A stretch of 64,000 nt of DNA from Ramazzottius varieornatus (GCA_001949185.1 BDGG01000009.1:1669135-1733134); one strand, 5' to 3'. Counted from the stretch's first letter, positions 23,955 to 35,400 are shown. The notes: generated by a model not told the origin, from the sequence alone. Numbers and translations are program-made.

Positions 23955-24341
23955 TTTGGATTTAAAACGGTGGTTTTACAGTGTAAATTTAGACGAAGCC
24001 TAGATTCAAAATGCTTTACTCTTTTCGTTCGGTATATCTGGTTTACAAAGAAGGTATCCACGATCGCAACGGTTGAACTGACATGGAAAAGCAAGCTGCA
24101 CATGAACAAACGGTAAAGTTGCGCACTGTCGACGACCACATTGAACCAGATAGAAAACATGAATTATCTTGCAGTACATTCGCACCATCGCACTGGAATG
24201 ACAACGAATAATCTGGTAGAAATAGATCCGGTGAGAATGATGCAGACTCTACAGGGAAAATGCGCACAGTTTGAAGTCGGTAGAGTACGCAAAGAAGACT
24301 GCAGGTACGAGTGATTGCACCAGCTGATGGACTGGAGGTCC
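23955..24341. other. Convergent 3' region TIPIN/TEX2-like
   Basis: Tail-to-tail spacer. A short minus frame (about 24160-23951) has no family resemblance. Probably the 3'UTRs of both neighbours. Confidence 0.4.
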
Positions 24342-26599
24342 CTACGTTAGCTTCAAGACTAGATCGCGAAGTTTCGAGCGGCGATATTCATCAGGATCGA
24401 TGCCACTATTGGCGAAGGGGACCGTAATGTCGTCCATATTTGGAATGGTCAGAACCTGAAAGCGGGGCAGCAAGGCATAAGGTTTCAACCTGGCTTTCGA
24501 GAAGGCCTGCCAGATTCCATACCTGATGGAAAGCGTTGACCACAGTCTTCTCCAACCAATCAGTCACCATGGTCATATCAATGTCCTTCTTGCCGATATG
24601 AGGAAGAACCTTCAGCTTCATTGTCGGTGTTGGAACAAAGCCATACCACATGCGGTCACTGGGTGGATGAGGAAGGTTGACAGCTATGCCTGAAAAGAGA
24701 AAAGACCCATCGTTATACGATAAGCCAGCAGTATTCGGCCTTTAAACAACATGACACGGTCACTCACGTCCTTTGATCAGCTCCACATCGACCGTCAGCA
24801 TTAAGTCAATATCGGTGACGTCCTCTAGAGCTTTCCGAACAAAGCCAATCTCACTAAAGTACTTGAAGATCTTGGATTCGGCGATGCCTTCCACGACGCG
24901 CAGCAGCTTCGGCTTGGCTGCTTCCGGCATCTCTGGGTCTTCGTCAAACTCGTCCTCTTCGTACTGCCCATACAGAGCGTTCAGTTGGGAATAGGCCAGC
25001 TCCTTCTTGTCAGCTTCCGACTGTTCCTATATTTCAACAACAACACACTTGACAGCTCGGCAAATCGACCACATCGTTCTTTCAAGACAGTGACGCATGC
25101 TATCGGCCAGCAATACTGGAAACGTGCGCCACTGGGAAAAACAACAGACCTAACCAAATCGTTTACTCAAGCGGCGCACGCTTCCACTCAATTTGACTGG
25201 CAGCGTGCGTCACTTGGGAGAAACGATGCGGTCGAGTTAGTTCGTCGAGCTTTCCGTTTGAGAAGTGTCATGGATGCGATCAAAATTCGAAAACGACGAA
25301 GTACCTTTCCCTGTTCGGCGGTTTCTCCGGCGGACTTCGAGTGAGACGACTTGTCTTCGGGATGTGACATCTTGAAGGCGTTCAAGTTGGTAGTCAACGT
25401 GATACAAACTGGGTTGTGCATCTCGAAGTCGACTTCCAACCAGATACCCAAACGATCCACGCCGACCTTGTCGGAGAAGACGCCAAACTTGGGCGGACTT
25501 TTGCCCAGAACCAAATCAGTAACCTTCAAGTCCTCCAAATAGTGCGGCTTCTTAATCTGCTGCAACTTGGCAGAAATCTTCTCTGCAAGACGGCTCAGCT
25601 GCATTGACCATAAACGAAAGAGGAAAGGACACTTTTATATGTTTACCCTGGATGATTTCTTTCCAGATGGGATCGACGGGGAAGTCGGCCAGGACTCGTT
25701 GCACAAAGGTGTTGAAGGGTGTCGGGTTGGCTTCGACGGTGAAGTTTGTGGAGTTGAGACGGTACGGCGTCTTTCCGCTGCAGCTCATGAACTTCCAAAA
25801 GAGCTCCTCCTTCTCGCGATCACATCGAGCGAAGAGGATCAAGGTAGACTCGTCTTTCTGCAACAGTCGATCGTTCTTCTTGTCAGCTTCGACGATGATG
25901 GAGGTTGGAGCTTCCACCAGCTTCAGCTTGATAGCAATGGGGAAACGGGCCAACCAGCGGATCTTGACGGGGACATCCAACGGCAGCAGAAAGACATCCG
26001 AGTTCAGCAGATCGTAGACACGTTCTTCCCTCCACTTGATTGCGTTAATATCTTGAGGCTCTTCATCGTAGAAAGCTTCGCGCTTCACCACACGCTTCTC
26101 CGGACGACGAATACGTATCTTGGTTCCCTCGAAACTGACAAAGACGCTCTTGGTTTTCTTCAAGACGAAGGTGGCTTCGTTAAAGTCTTCCCTACAAATT
26201 ACGACGCACACTGGCTACCGAGACGATCAAGAGCAATAGCCATGAGTATAATATATGGGAGAATACTGTTCTATACCGTAGTTCGTTCATCCAGTATCCG
26301 ACGACGATGTTGTCCTTCATGACATCCCTGCTCTTGGGCACGTAGCCGGGCATCTGGTCCACCTTGCCAAAGACGGCGTCGACTCCTGCTCGGATGAAGA
26401 CGTCAGCGTCTTCCTTGGACAGTCCCAGGTCTCGCATCAGGATCTGCTCCACACGGGCGACATGCTCAACGTTCTTGTTGAACTCCAGCAGACGCGACAG
26501 CAGCTGCTCTTGCGTCCTCGATCCCGCGTCGTGTACCGTCGGCACCTCCGTCGGCCGGCTGGTCACCACCGTTGTTGTCGTCTCCTTTATGCTAGCCAT
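24342..26599 (-). CDS. TEX2: TEX2-like SMP-domain lipid-transfer protein
   Basis: Six exons (26599-26277, 26191-25647, 25582-25305, 25026-24768, 24689-24523, 24455-24342) join to 561 residues. SMP proteins such as TEX2 move lipids at ER contact sites. The C-terminal half carries the SMP domain: ISAKLQQIKKPHYLEDLKV, TDIDLMLTVDVELIKG, then IAVNLPHPPSDRMWYGF and IGKKDIDMTMVTDWLEK. Upstream, KSVFVSFEGTKIRIRRPEK and the following part resemble the region before the TEX2 SMP domain. The N-terminal transmembrane segments of human TEX2 are not visible, so either upstream exons were missed or this form is shorter. The acceptor at 25582 rather than 25598 is required by phase. Confidence 0.8.
25053..25255. 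repeat. Intronic palindrome, tandem pair (TEX2 intron 3)
   Basis: Copies at 25053-25152 and 25150-25255 with outer arms AGCTCGGCAAATCGACC and GTCGAGTTAGTTCGTCGAGC. Together they make up most of a 278-bp intron. Confidence 0.9.
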
Positions 26600-27174
26600 A
26601 TTGATGAGAGGTAGCTGCAAATACAGAGATGCTTCTCCTTATGGAACACAAAAAAATAAAGCGTAAAGATTCCCAGTTCCCCACCTCATCGATTCATGGC
26701 CAGAAGGTAGAAAGGCAGTGGGCGAGGCTCCACAGGGAAAATTCCGTTCAAACTGCCAAGGATGCGTTTTAACTGGTTGCTTTTATTACGAACCACGCCC
26801 CGGTGGTAAATATCGGAATTCACACAACTTTCCCGTACAAACTGCCACCATAGAGGTTCCAACGGAAAATCCGTCACGACTGCACAATTTCCACCTCAAT
26901 TGACCGAAGAACTAATGATCGACCTCCACTTGGAGCGCTTTTTGAAGATTATGAAAATATTGATTGGTGGTCTGACTGCTTGAGTTGGGCCGTACTTGAG
27001 GTTATGAAGCCGATCCGTGTTTCTGCTAATTGGCTGCGTAGATCACCCGTCCAACGCAGCAACTCTGAGCTCCACTCACGGCAACGGTCCCCTGGAGAAT
27101 TCATATTCGGCCAAAATTTAATATCCCTCATAGTGGAATTTAGAATCTGATTTCGGTTTTCCTCGAATCGGGAA
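26600..27174. promoter_or_regulatory. Divergent region TEX2-like/DPM2-like
   Basis: Head-to-head spacer of 575 bp. No repeat copy and no protein-like frame was recognised. It should contain both promoters. Confidence 0.4.
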
Positions 27175-27645
27175 ATGACTAACAGGGAGAAAAGTTATCA
27201 CCAATGCTTGGGTGATCTTCTGTTGGGCCTTCTGTTTACCTGTTATGGAACAATTTTAGGGTGGATTGTTCTTGTGGTGAGTTCGCACTTGCAAAAGAAT
27301 GCGAATTCCGAGTCTTTCGGCTGGAATGCTCTAAGGGCCGATGGTTTTATACGTAGACCCTGAAGGCTGGTCTTGAGCGCAGTTAATTTGTTTCATTGTT
27401 TCGCAGCCACTTCTGGACGAAGAAACTCCTCTGAAAAGTATAGTACCCTCTCCTGCAGACGCGATAACAACAGGCGTCTTTGGAGTGTCGGCTTTAGCCT
27501 TGTCCCTGTTCGTTTTATGGCTTCTGATTCGCTGTGGAATTGTGAGAGGCCACTCTGTTCGATCATAAATCTTAACAGCTCTCTAGAACTAGTTAACCCT
27601 TTCTTAGAATGTTGGTTTTCTTCGACTTTTCAGATCGTACAGTAG
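27175..27645 (+). CDS. DPM2: Small two-TM protein, DPM2-like
   Basis: Three exons (27175-27276, 27407-27541, 27634-27645) give 82 residues with two hydrophobic segments. DPM2 (84 residues in human) is the small membrane subunit that stabilises dolichol-phosphate-mannose synthase and also assists GPI-GlcNAc transferase in the ER. The likeness is in layout: a first helix ending in FTCYGTILGWIVLVPLLDE, matching the human pattern FTYYTxWVILLPFID, a short loop with Pro, then a second helix ALALSLFVLWLLI. The last exon codes only three residues and the stop. Sequence identity is low, so another small membrane protein is possible. Confidence 0.55.
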
Positions 27646-28182
27646 GACTGACTGTGCGACTGCAGAACCCCGCAGACTGTGCTCCAGACAGTCTGGTGAC
27701 GTCATCTAAACGTTATTTCCAAATGGAGAGTCATCCATTCCATTCGATCCATTATGATGAATGAGTTAAATGTTTTGTCAAAATAACGTAGTTGATTGGT
27801 AAGTTGGTAATTTTCTGGAGTCTCGTTTATCTCTGCTACGATTTGACTGCCCGGATAACTGACTGTGAAGGATCAGCCAGAACTTTCTTAACAGAGAAAG
27901 GGGAACGTGCTGGATTAGGCGGAAGTGCGGGATAGGCTGGGACATATACAGAAGCTGGTCAGCTGTTGCTCTTTGCAGGAATACTCTGGGTCAGACTGTG
28001 TGCTGAGGAGTGTGCCATATCCGCTGTCAACTGGTCGCAAGACCTTTGTCTACTCGGACGGCAACCAGAACAGGTAGTAAGTACCTGTTCTGTCCTGCGG
28101 TATCGTTGCGAAGCTTGTATGGGGGAAATGTTGTAACTATGGACACATTCTGTTCATCTAGGTTATAAGACCGTTGGTTGGA
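27646..28182. other. Spacer DPM2-like/FAM32A
   Basis: No coding sequence was recognised. A CATCTAG acceptor-like site just before the FAM32A ATG suggests a 5'UTR intron of that gene. Confidence 0.4.
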
Positions 28183-28554
28183 ATGTCGGATCAGTACACG
28201 CACGCCGTCAAGAGTACGCTGAAGTTGAAGACGGTGGGACCATCTAGTGCGGAAATCAAGAAGAAGAAGAAGAAGAAGAAAGTGGAGAAGAAGATGGAGG
28301 CTGTCAGCGAAAGCCAACCTATGGAGACATTAGGCAATGTCGATACCAAGAGGCCCAACAGTGCCTCCTCACAAGCAGCTACAAGCAAGACTAAAGCCCA
28401 GCTAAAGTTTCAGGAGATGCAGGAGAAGCGACAAACGGAGCGTATTCTGAAGAAGGCCGAGAAGACGCACAAGCAGCGGGTGGAAGAGTTCAACAAGCAC
28501 CTCGATTCCCTCTCCGAACACTACGACATTCCCAAAGTCAGCTGGACCAAGTAG
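28183..28554 (+). CDS. FAM32A: FAM32A homologue
   Basis: A single coding exon of 123 residues, starting at the ATG at 28183 (MSDQYTHAV). The N-terminal GxLKLK-type stretch (STLKLKTVG), the long Lys run coded by AAG repeats (28257-28282) and the highly conserved C-terminus (MQEKRQTERILKKAEKTHKQ and EHYDIPKVSWTK) are diagnostic. In human, FAM32A is a small nuclear protein that enters the catalytic spliceosome at exon ligation, with its C-terminus reaching the active site; that role comes from the family, not from this sequence. Confidence 0.95.
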   Translation: MSDQYTHAVKSTLKLKTVGPSSAEIKKKKKKKKVEKKMEAVSESQPMETLGNVDTKRPNSASSQAATSKTKAQLKFQEMQEKRQTERILKKAEKTHKQRVEEFNKHLDSLSEHYDIPKVSWTK

Positions 28555-31436
28555 TCAGTCACCGAGCGACAAATGCGCTTGGTCGATCCTTTCCCCCATC
28601 ACTGGTGGGTCTCTTTCCTTGGCCGCAAGGACCCAGAAGGTAGCCATCTTCCTCCCTTCTCATTTCTGTCCGATCTCCGTTACCAGCTTGAAGCACGTTT
28701 TTCTGTAGACTTTCTCGATAGAAGGCCATCCTTTCCGTAATGGAAGTTCTACTTTTCTCGTCGAGCCTGGCGCCTGTGTGCAGGCTTCTCAAATGAAGGC
28801 ATTCTCTTACATAAAAGTTCCCTGCCCACAATAGAGTTTCGAGTCCCCTTGACAGGCGGTAACAACTGCCGGACCTTCGGTGTCTCTCATCAAGGAGAGT
28901 TAACAAGGCAAAGCAGCAACACAAAGTGGCCACTTCCATAGTCTCCAATTTCTTTGAGTCTTCCCATGATGCGGTAGCGGTAACAGCCGGTAAGGGATAT
29001 CGTCGAATACGGTTAACTTTTTCATGCATGTACGGTGTGTATGTGTATTGTTTATTGGAAGGGATTATATTAAACTTGGGCAAAAGTAGGCGGCGAAGTG
29101 GTCGAACGTGCGTTGGTTGTTGTTGTCGGACAAGTTCTCGACTTTTGTATTACGCCACGGGCGGCCTTCGATCGTTTTCCTCTTTTTCCTTTCTCTCTCC
29201 CCACCACGCGTAGCTATAGCTTACCAGATCGGAAAGTGATGATCAACGCACAGCCATCGAACAGCAGTGTAATTATGTCCTCCCGGGCAAATATAGCCGG
29301 ACGTCAAGTCTCCAACTTTCAGTGGAATTTCACCAAAACTTCAAAATTAAACGCTTGATATATAGACCACACTTTGTGCAAATCATGTTTTTGCTATAAG
29401 CCGGGCTTCGGCCTGTGGAACGATAGTGCAAGCTGCTGGTCTTTTTACAAACTGCAGGTCCACTTGAGAACCCTGAAAGACGACGAGGATCTTATCGACT
29501 ACAGGTAAGCACAAAATCTTGCCGAAAAATAGTTGACTGTATTTACTAGCGTACAACGATGTTATCATCTGTGTGTGGTCCGTGGTCAAGAAGAGACGTC
29601 TCATTGAGATATTGGGGTTACATAATTGATTTCAGATGTCGAGAAAGCCCGGCGGGATTTTCGTTGATGACTGCCTCTGTCGGAGAAAGGATGGGGGCAA
29701 GGTCGCCGATGATGGACCGACAGCGCGGGCCGATCAGGCGAGTCAACTAGACTTTCAGGACGGGAAAGCGACATGACGTGTAGAGATGGTGCTGCGGGAC
29801 CCTGATGATGCTAGTCCTGCGGGATAGTGGATGAGAGACCCGCTCAGACTTGAAGACAGTTCCACGTACGGCATAGCCTGCACCTAACTGCATTGTGATA
29901 TTATGCATTCCATTTTCCTCTGTATAATGGGTCAGACTCGTCACTTGGCTACCCGTTGGTCCCTCACAATTACTGCGCGGATATCCCTGACTTGAAATCG
30001 AATATTATCTTTTATTTATGATAAGCAATGTGAATTTACATCCTTGTTAACTGCAGATTCAGATACTTTTTCTTCGTTTGTATCGTTCCTTTTCCGTCCA
30101 TCTCGGCGGTTTACTTTACAGAAAACCTAGGAATGGTATCTGAATCGGGAAATAAGTGCACTACACGGAACTATGATTACTCATTGTCCTTAAAGTATCT
30201 AATTTACACTTGATTACTTATTTCATCGAATTTGGTTAGCTGGAAGCCTTTCCAGCCTGTCCTTCGGGCGCAATAAAGTTGAGATGGTGTGGTTTGTGCT
30301 GAAAGAGCTCCTCTGGGACTATTGTGCCACAATCGACTACGAAGGGTCCTGGTACTCCGCCAAGGACTTGCTGCTGCTCTAGGCAGCGAGGCCGAAGGCG
30401 CCTTGAAATGCTGGGCACGAACATGTCAAGCCGACAGGCTGCATTTCAATCACGACATTGACATCGCTGCAATGCTGGGCGGCCATCAGTTTCTATAAAG
30501 AGACGCAGACTTCCCGGCAGTTAGTGTTTATCCAGCGTCAGCTCCCGCGTGTCAAACTGTCATCAATATACCCGCTTGCTGAAGCAGTGCCCTAGTAAAA
30601 GGAAGCGCTCACTCACCGAAACGTCGTCGACACTGCAGGAAAAGATGAGAGCCATTTGACTGTACAACAGAACTGGCTCTTCAGTATACAGCTCGACCTC
30701 ACGCACATCGATCCATCAGCTTCAGCATGTGCCAAGGTCTGCGGGAACTGGGAAGTACCAGCCATCCTCGTCGGACCAACGCAGCGACAGAATCCTCAAG
30801 ACTGAAAGATTCAGGGGCCGTGTTGTGACAGTCAGCGTCTTTCAATGCAGGACGAGACTCATATACTGTATGTAGAAGGTCGTACAATACCAGTCGTATC
30901 AAAATAGCGATGGAGAAGGTCGATCAACGCGTCGTAGGCTCATGTTGGCGTACCTGAAGAGTCAATTAAGTTAACGCCGATCAAGCCTATACTTGATGAA
31001 AGTACTTTGGAATATCTGAAGTTACGGTCCTGCCATTTCCACTCTTTTTCCACTCCAGCATGCTGAACACCTTTCATTAATCCAGTTTCATCTAAAACAA
31101 CCCAGGAAATGATTCACCGTGAGACATACAGGCCATAATGGAGCTGAAGAACCCAATCGTACGCTGCATATACCGTTTGTCCGGCTGGCAGCTTAATTGC
31201 GCTTACCTGTTATAATCATACTCCGTATGACTACATACCTGCGATGGACTGCTTCCTTACACGGAAAGCCATTCGTCATCAGATGTGTCATTCTTCATTC
31301 CCATCCATCAGTGTTGCAGAAAGGACAAAGTAGTCAGCAGTCTTATAATAACCACATTTGCGACTTCAAACTTCAATTTCGTTGATACTGTGAGTGTGTT
31401 GTCGTGTGCGTATACTATTCTAACCTGAGTTTGACC
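28555..31436. other. Gene-poor region with unresolved coding-like fragments
   Basis: Nearly 2.9 kb without a recognised gene. Fragments with exon-like looks are about 29440-29506 plus, flanked by TGCAG and GTAAGC and coding LRTLKDDEDLIDYR, with a possible following exon to 29750; about 30240-30380 plus (WDYCATIDYEGSWYS); and about 30800-30720 minus (LRWSDEDGWYFPVP). They could not be joined into one model or matched to a family. No copy of the intronic palindrome is present. Confidence 0.4.
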
Positions 31437-31715
31437 ATGTGGTCGGGAATATTCGGTCAGCGTAATCGCCATTACGGAGATGTCGGCCATCCTCATCTGA
31501 ACGGTTTTGTTCCTCCTCCGGGCTACGGTCCACCTCGAGTGTACGCGGCCACGCCACATACCTACTACGGGAACGGCGCGCCTCCCGTCAGCTGGGGACC
31601 TCCACCAGCGCCAGTTTACGTTCAACACCAGAGACACCAGAGATCGCCCGGCTGCTGGTTCTGCTGCTTCCCCATACCCTTATGTATTCCTTGTGACTGT
31701 TTCGACTGTTGTTGA
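31437..31715 (+). CDS. Small Pro/Tyr-rich protein with Cys-rich tail
   Basis: An intact frame of 92 residues from the ATG at 31437 (MWSGIFGQRN). The middle is rich in Pro, Gly, Tyr and His (VPPPGYGPPRVYAATPHTYY), and the last 20 residues hold seven cysteines (CWFCCFPIPLCIPCDCFDCC). This layout, a PxYP-like low-complexity arm and a Cys-rich C-terminus, resembles CYSTM-type or scramblase-like small membrane-associated proteins, and palmitoylation of the tail is conceivable. No homologue was recognised. Strong amino-acid bias and absence of such bias in the other frames argue for a real gene. It has no visible introns. Confidence 0.5.
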   Translation: MWSGIFGQRNRHYGDVGHPHLNGFVPPPGYGPPRVYAATPHTYYGNGAPPVSWGPPPAPVYVQHQRHQRSPGCWFCCFPIPLCIPCDCFDCC

Positions 31716-32874
31716 GGCAAACCCTTCCATCGTCCTGTCCTAACCCGCATACTCTTGATGTTTCCAAAAGCAGCCGACCTGGAAACCTGACCCGTGCAGG
31801 ATGTCCGTCGTGGTTGTTCACTGAAGAATCACCTGCCCAAGTTCAGCACCGGGTTTATTAGGAGGCCAGCATCATCACATTTAACTCAGACAATTTTCTA
31901 CCTTACCACTTGCGTTATTTATAGACTCGTGCCGATATTTGCTCTACGCGGCGTCTGGATCCTCTCAGGATATATATTTAGTAACCGAATCCGCCATGAA
32001 TGATTTCCGTGTGCAGTCAAGCAACGTCTTATTCCTGCGGCTCTTGTCTTTCCTTTAGAATGAAATCTTCAAGCAGTTTTTACCATTTAGATCATATTAT
32101 ATCACATGACATTTGTGTCACTTAGTTGTCGGTACTTGTGTAATGATGAATAGCTTCTTTGGTCCGCCGTTCCAAAGAAGAATTGAAACCATAAACCATC
32201 CAAAGCCGTACTCGTATCTCATTATCCTAGGAAACTGAATTCCAGTAGTGGCTTCTGTCAGGATGATGTGTAACTACTAAGAGAACGGGCAAGCTAATTA
32301 GGTTTATCTGAACCGGAAACAGCGATTCGTCCAATCAGTGAAGTGTCTTACCGTATTCCATACGAATCGCATAGACCAGTTACATTGAAAGCGACAGCGT
32401 TTCCTTAAATTCCTCCCTCATCGACAACCCAGTTAGTCCGCGGCTGGAAGGAGGAGTTTCACGAGATGCCGGGGTACACGGTATACCCGACCGGAAACGG
32501 TGGTCCGTGGACTTTTTGTTCTTCCTTTAGTCAACTAGCAAAGAAACATTAGTAGACAACGGATATCCTTCCTGGTCAACAAATCACGTGGCAGTTCGCA
32601 GTACCAGTGTCCCTTTTGTCCATTATCCAGCAACAACGGAAAAGCGGCAGAGGAATCAATGACTGAAACCCGTGCTTTTCAAACAGGAGTTTGCGAATAA
32701 ACGTGCACGTGACCAGCTGGGCAGTGGGTATTCCGCTTGATTCTTGATTGACATAAACAAACAGGATTTTGTAATTCTTGTTGTCGTTGAAATAATTTTG
32801 TTCTCAGTTCACTCACTTTACTGTAGTAATCTAACTTAAGTTATATCTTTCTCCTCGGTCGCTTGTCTTCCAGC
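31716..32874. other. Spacer upstream of MED18
   Basis: More than 1.1 kb with no recognised gene. The MED18 ATG follows directly on a TCTTCCAG acceptor, so a 5'UTR intron is likely. No palindrome copies are present. Confidence 0.4.
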
Positions 32875-34461
32875 ATGGATCCGGATCTGAAGATTGCCGC
32901 CTTCAACAACATTCCCAACCAGGAGTATGCATTGTTTGGCAGCGTGCTGGAAGCCCATCTGGAGACGTTGCTGCACCGACTAAAGGGACTGTGCGGACAG
33001 CTGCCCGGAAATGCCGAACCTTTCCAGGATCACTACCTCATCTACAGCACCAGTAAGTCCTCTTACAGATCTGTCCGTCGATGCTGGGTGGCACAAGCGC
33101 CCACACATGTTATCTCCCTTGCAGAAAGTCCAAACATCATACCACCTGTGCACGTGCGAGCAGTCAGGTCCATCATGTCCACCTTCATGCCCTGGTAAGT
33201 ACAGTACGGTAAACGGTGCTACAGTGTAGAAAATGCATCCCTGCCCGTGCAAAGTTTTGATTGGTTTGTTGGTTTGTAAGCTATGGACGGCCATGGTAGT
33301 CTGGCAGACACAACTGTTAATCAAAACTTTGCTCGGGTAGGGATGCATTTTCTGTACTGTCCATGCAATTGCCGCTTTACGGTGGCTGCGGAACTTGCGG
33401 CGTGGATATGTGCATCGGAGAGTGAGGACGGTTAGTCATGTTGATTATAATATTATGATGTGTTGTTGTAGGCGATTTCAGTACTATGGATCAGAGATTT
33501 CCGAAGCAAGCCGGATGGTGACGCAAAGGCAGATCATTGACGCCTGTTGCTCCGTCAGGCTGCCCAAGTTCCTAGAAGACGGACTAGGTTTCAAGTAAGT
33601 CTGTGTCGGAAGCTTGGAGAGGCGGATCAGCTGGCATACTGTCCCCGTTTGCTGTGCTCGGGCAAGGTATAGGCTGTCTTGTGAGGATGACATGGACTTT
33701 GCTGTTTGACAGTATGGACTACGAATACATCCTGAAAGGCTTCACATTCGCAAAGGGCCGAGTACGCATCTCCGTTGGCAGGATGATGAAGGTATCAAAG
33801 ACGGGCTACAGCAGTACTGGCGGCCAGCTGTATGGTCCCCTTTCAGCCATCTGTGCCCTTTGCAGACGGCCCACGAGGTCAACATGCAAGTAGAAGCGGC
33901 GGAAGCTCTGTCGGGCTCTTACCTGGTCGAAGTGGCCACTGTCGTCTTCGGGGGCAGTGCCGTAAGTAATGCTAACAGGTGCCTTGTGCCGTTTCAAGCT
34001 GCCATTCGTCGTCCGACTGAGACAATTCAAAGCTGTACTTGCAGACTAATGAGGAGAACCCAGAGAAAGAGATCCTACAGGTGGCCGAACTGCTGAAGCC
34101 GTAAGTACACGGACTTTAACTCTTAGTATAATTATCGGCCGAGTCTAGACGGAATGACCGGTCCTGGCCGACAAGGGCAGCGCAACGCTTGATTACTTTG
34201 ATTGCTCAACATTAGGGGACAGCTGCCGCTTTCGAGCGGTGGCCGGTCATTTTTTGTCGCGGCCGATAATTAGATATGCTGCCTGTAGCAACATCATCAT
34301 GCGCCGTCTTCTTTTTGCATTTTGACTTCGCGTATCGCGTACTGTACCTGCCAGTACATAGGGACAGTTTAGTAGTCGTATGTACAGTTCTTCCGCCTAA
34401 TACTAGTCTGTGAATGTTTTGCAGGATCGTTGATCTGAAACGGCTGGACGTCAAACGCTGA
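32875..34461 (+). CDS. MED18: Mediator complex subunit 18
   Basis: Seven exons (32875-33052, 33125-33194, 33472-33594, 33713-33791, 33866-33961, 34045-34100, 34425-34461) join to 212 residues (human 208). MED18 is a head-module subunit of Mediator, bound to MED20 and in contact with RNA polymerase II. Recognisable blocks are QEYALFGSVLEAHLETLLHR near the start, MPWRFQYYGSEI, KFLEDGLGFNMDYEYILKG, FTFAKGRVRISVGRM, GSYLVEVATVVFG and the tail LKPIVDLKRLDVKR. The order matches the human protein throughout. Introns 2 and 6 hold two different inverted-repeat elements. Confidence 0.95.
33221..33360. repeat. Inverted repeat, 42-bp arms (MED18 intron 2)
   Basis: Arms at about 33221-33262 and 33319-33360 share GAAAATGCATCCCTGCCC / GGGTAGGGATGCATTTTC and CAAAGTTTTGATT / AATCAAAACTTTG. 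MITE-like and unrelated to the CAAGTGGCGCACG family. Confidence 0.85.
34128..34272. repeat. Inverted repeat with TAATTATCGGCCG ends (MED18 intron 6)
   Basis: Terminal arms 34128-34141 and 34260-34272, with a second inner pair, ATGACCGG... / ...CCGGTCAT. About 145 bp long and MITE-like; a third family. Confidence 0.8.
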
Positions 34462-35165
34462 CAAATTCAACCTACTGTGGGGACGTGTTGTATTCTCCAT
34501 TGACCGGACGTACTGTACAGAAGCCAATGAATGGCTTTTTCAGTGTCAATATGGAAGGTAGAGGAGGCCAGCGCTGCAGCATGACTAAGAAAGTTGTTCT
34601 CTCAGGTGGAACTTGCACAGGTTGGAAGAAGGTGCAGCAGCCTTCGGGCTTCCCGGCTGTCGATAAGCACAGTATTACCGACAGACAGCTTTCACACCAC
34701 GAAGTCTTTTTGCAATTCTGCACCTTCTCTTCGGCAATAAGTTGTAATAGTCTTATTGGCAACATAGTAGGACAGCAAGATGTTTCGAAAAAGCGCCAGC
34801 CAAGTTATTACAAGGTGACTCATCTCTGTGAGCTCATCTCCTTTTTTGTCGCTACCAAACATTGTGCTGGCTTATATCGCCATACCCACTTAGCCGCCAC
34901 AATGGAGGTAGATGCAATTCTCACTGTCATTTCCAAAACAGTATAAGCGTAATTCCATTTTGGCCATCTTTATAATTAAGCCAGCTGTGACTAGACGAAA
35001 TGGCAGCCTGTGCTACAAGCGGCTAAAAGGCTATAAAGTTGCGGCTGTGAAACAAGGCATCTTCTCCTTCGGTCTTTTTGCATTTCTGCCATACAGATTG
35101 AGTCCAGATTGCAGAAGAAGAAAAGTGTCAGAAAGGAAGAGGGCCGATTGCAGCGCTAATCAATA
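34462..35165. other. Spacer MED18/HSP70
   Basis: Contains the MED18 3'UTR. A 139-codon ATG frame (34527-34946, plus) and a 97-codon minus frame overlap each other and match nothing; neither is called as a gene. Confidence 0.35.
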
Positions 35166-35400
35166 CGAAGGTTCTTGGCCAGCCTTTGTGAATCAGCCAG
35201 CTCCGATCATTTGGCTGATTGATGAAGGTGCGTCAATACGTAGTATCAATGAACGAATCAAGGGAAGCGCGACAGTGTTATGTTTGTCATGGAAATTTCG
35301 AGAGCCTGCTGGGTAATGCGAGACTTGTCGTGGCTTTTCCCCGCCCGCCTCCAAGATGGGAGAAGAACATGCTGCAAGCGGCCCAGTGTGTATATATAAG
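35166..35400 (+). promoter_or_regulatory. HSP70 promoter: heat-shock elements and TATA box
   Basis: Upstream of the HSP70 ATG there is a TATATATAAG at 35391-35400 and a three-unit heat-shock element GGAAATTTCGAGAG (GAAnnTTCnnGAG) at about 35291-35304. A second, weaker GAAGGTTCTTGG lies at 35167-35178. Spacing from the TATA box to the ATG leaves about 110 bp of leader. Confidence 0.65.

Noticed and set aside
25567-26322. 251-codon plus-strand open frame
   Set aside because: Antisense to the TEX2-like exons, which have clear SMP-family sequence and splice sites on the minus strand; the plus frame matches nothing.
28559-29083. 174-codon minus-strand frame downstream of FAM32A
   Set aside because: Opens on TTG rather than ATG, has low-complexity content and no family resemblance; it lies antisense to the FAM32A 3' region.
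34485-34946. 153-codon plus-strand frame between MED18 and HSP70
   Set aside because: Starts with TTG, overlaps an equally open minus frame, and shows no recognisable domain; most likely UTR or spacer DNA.
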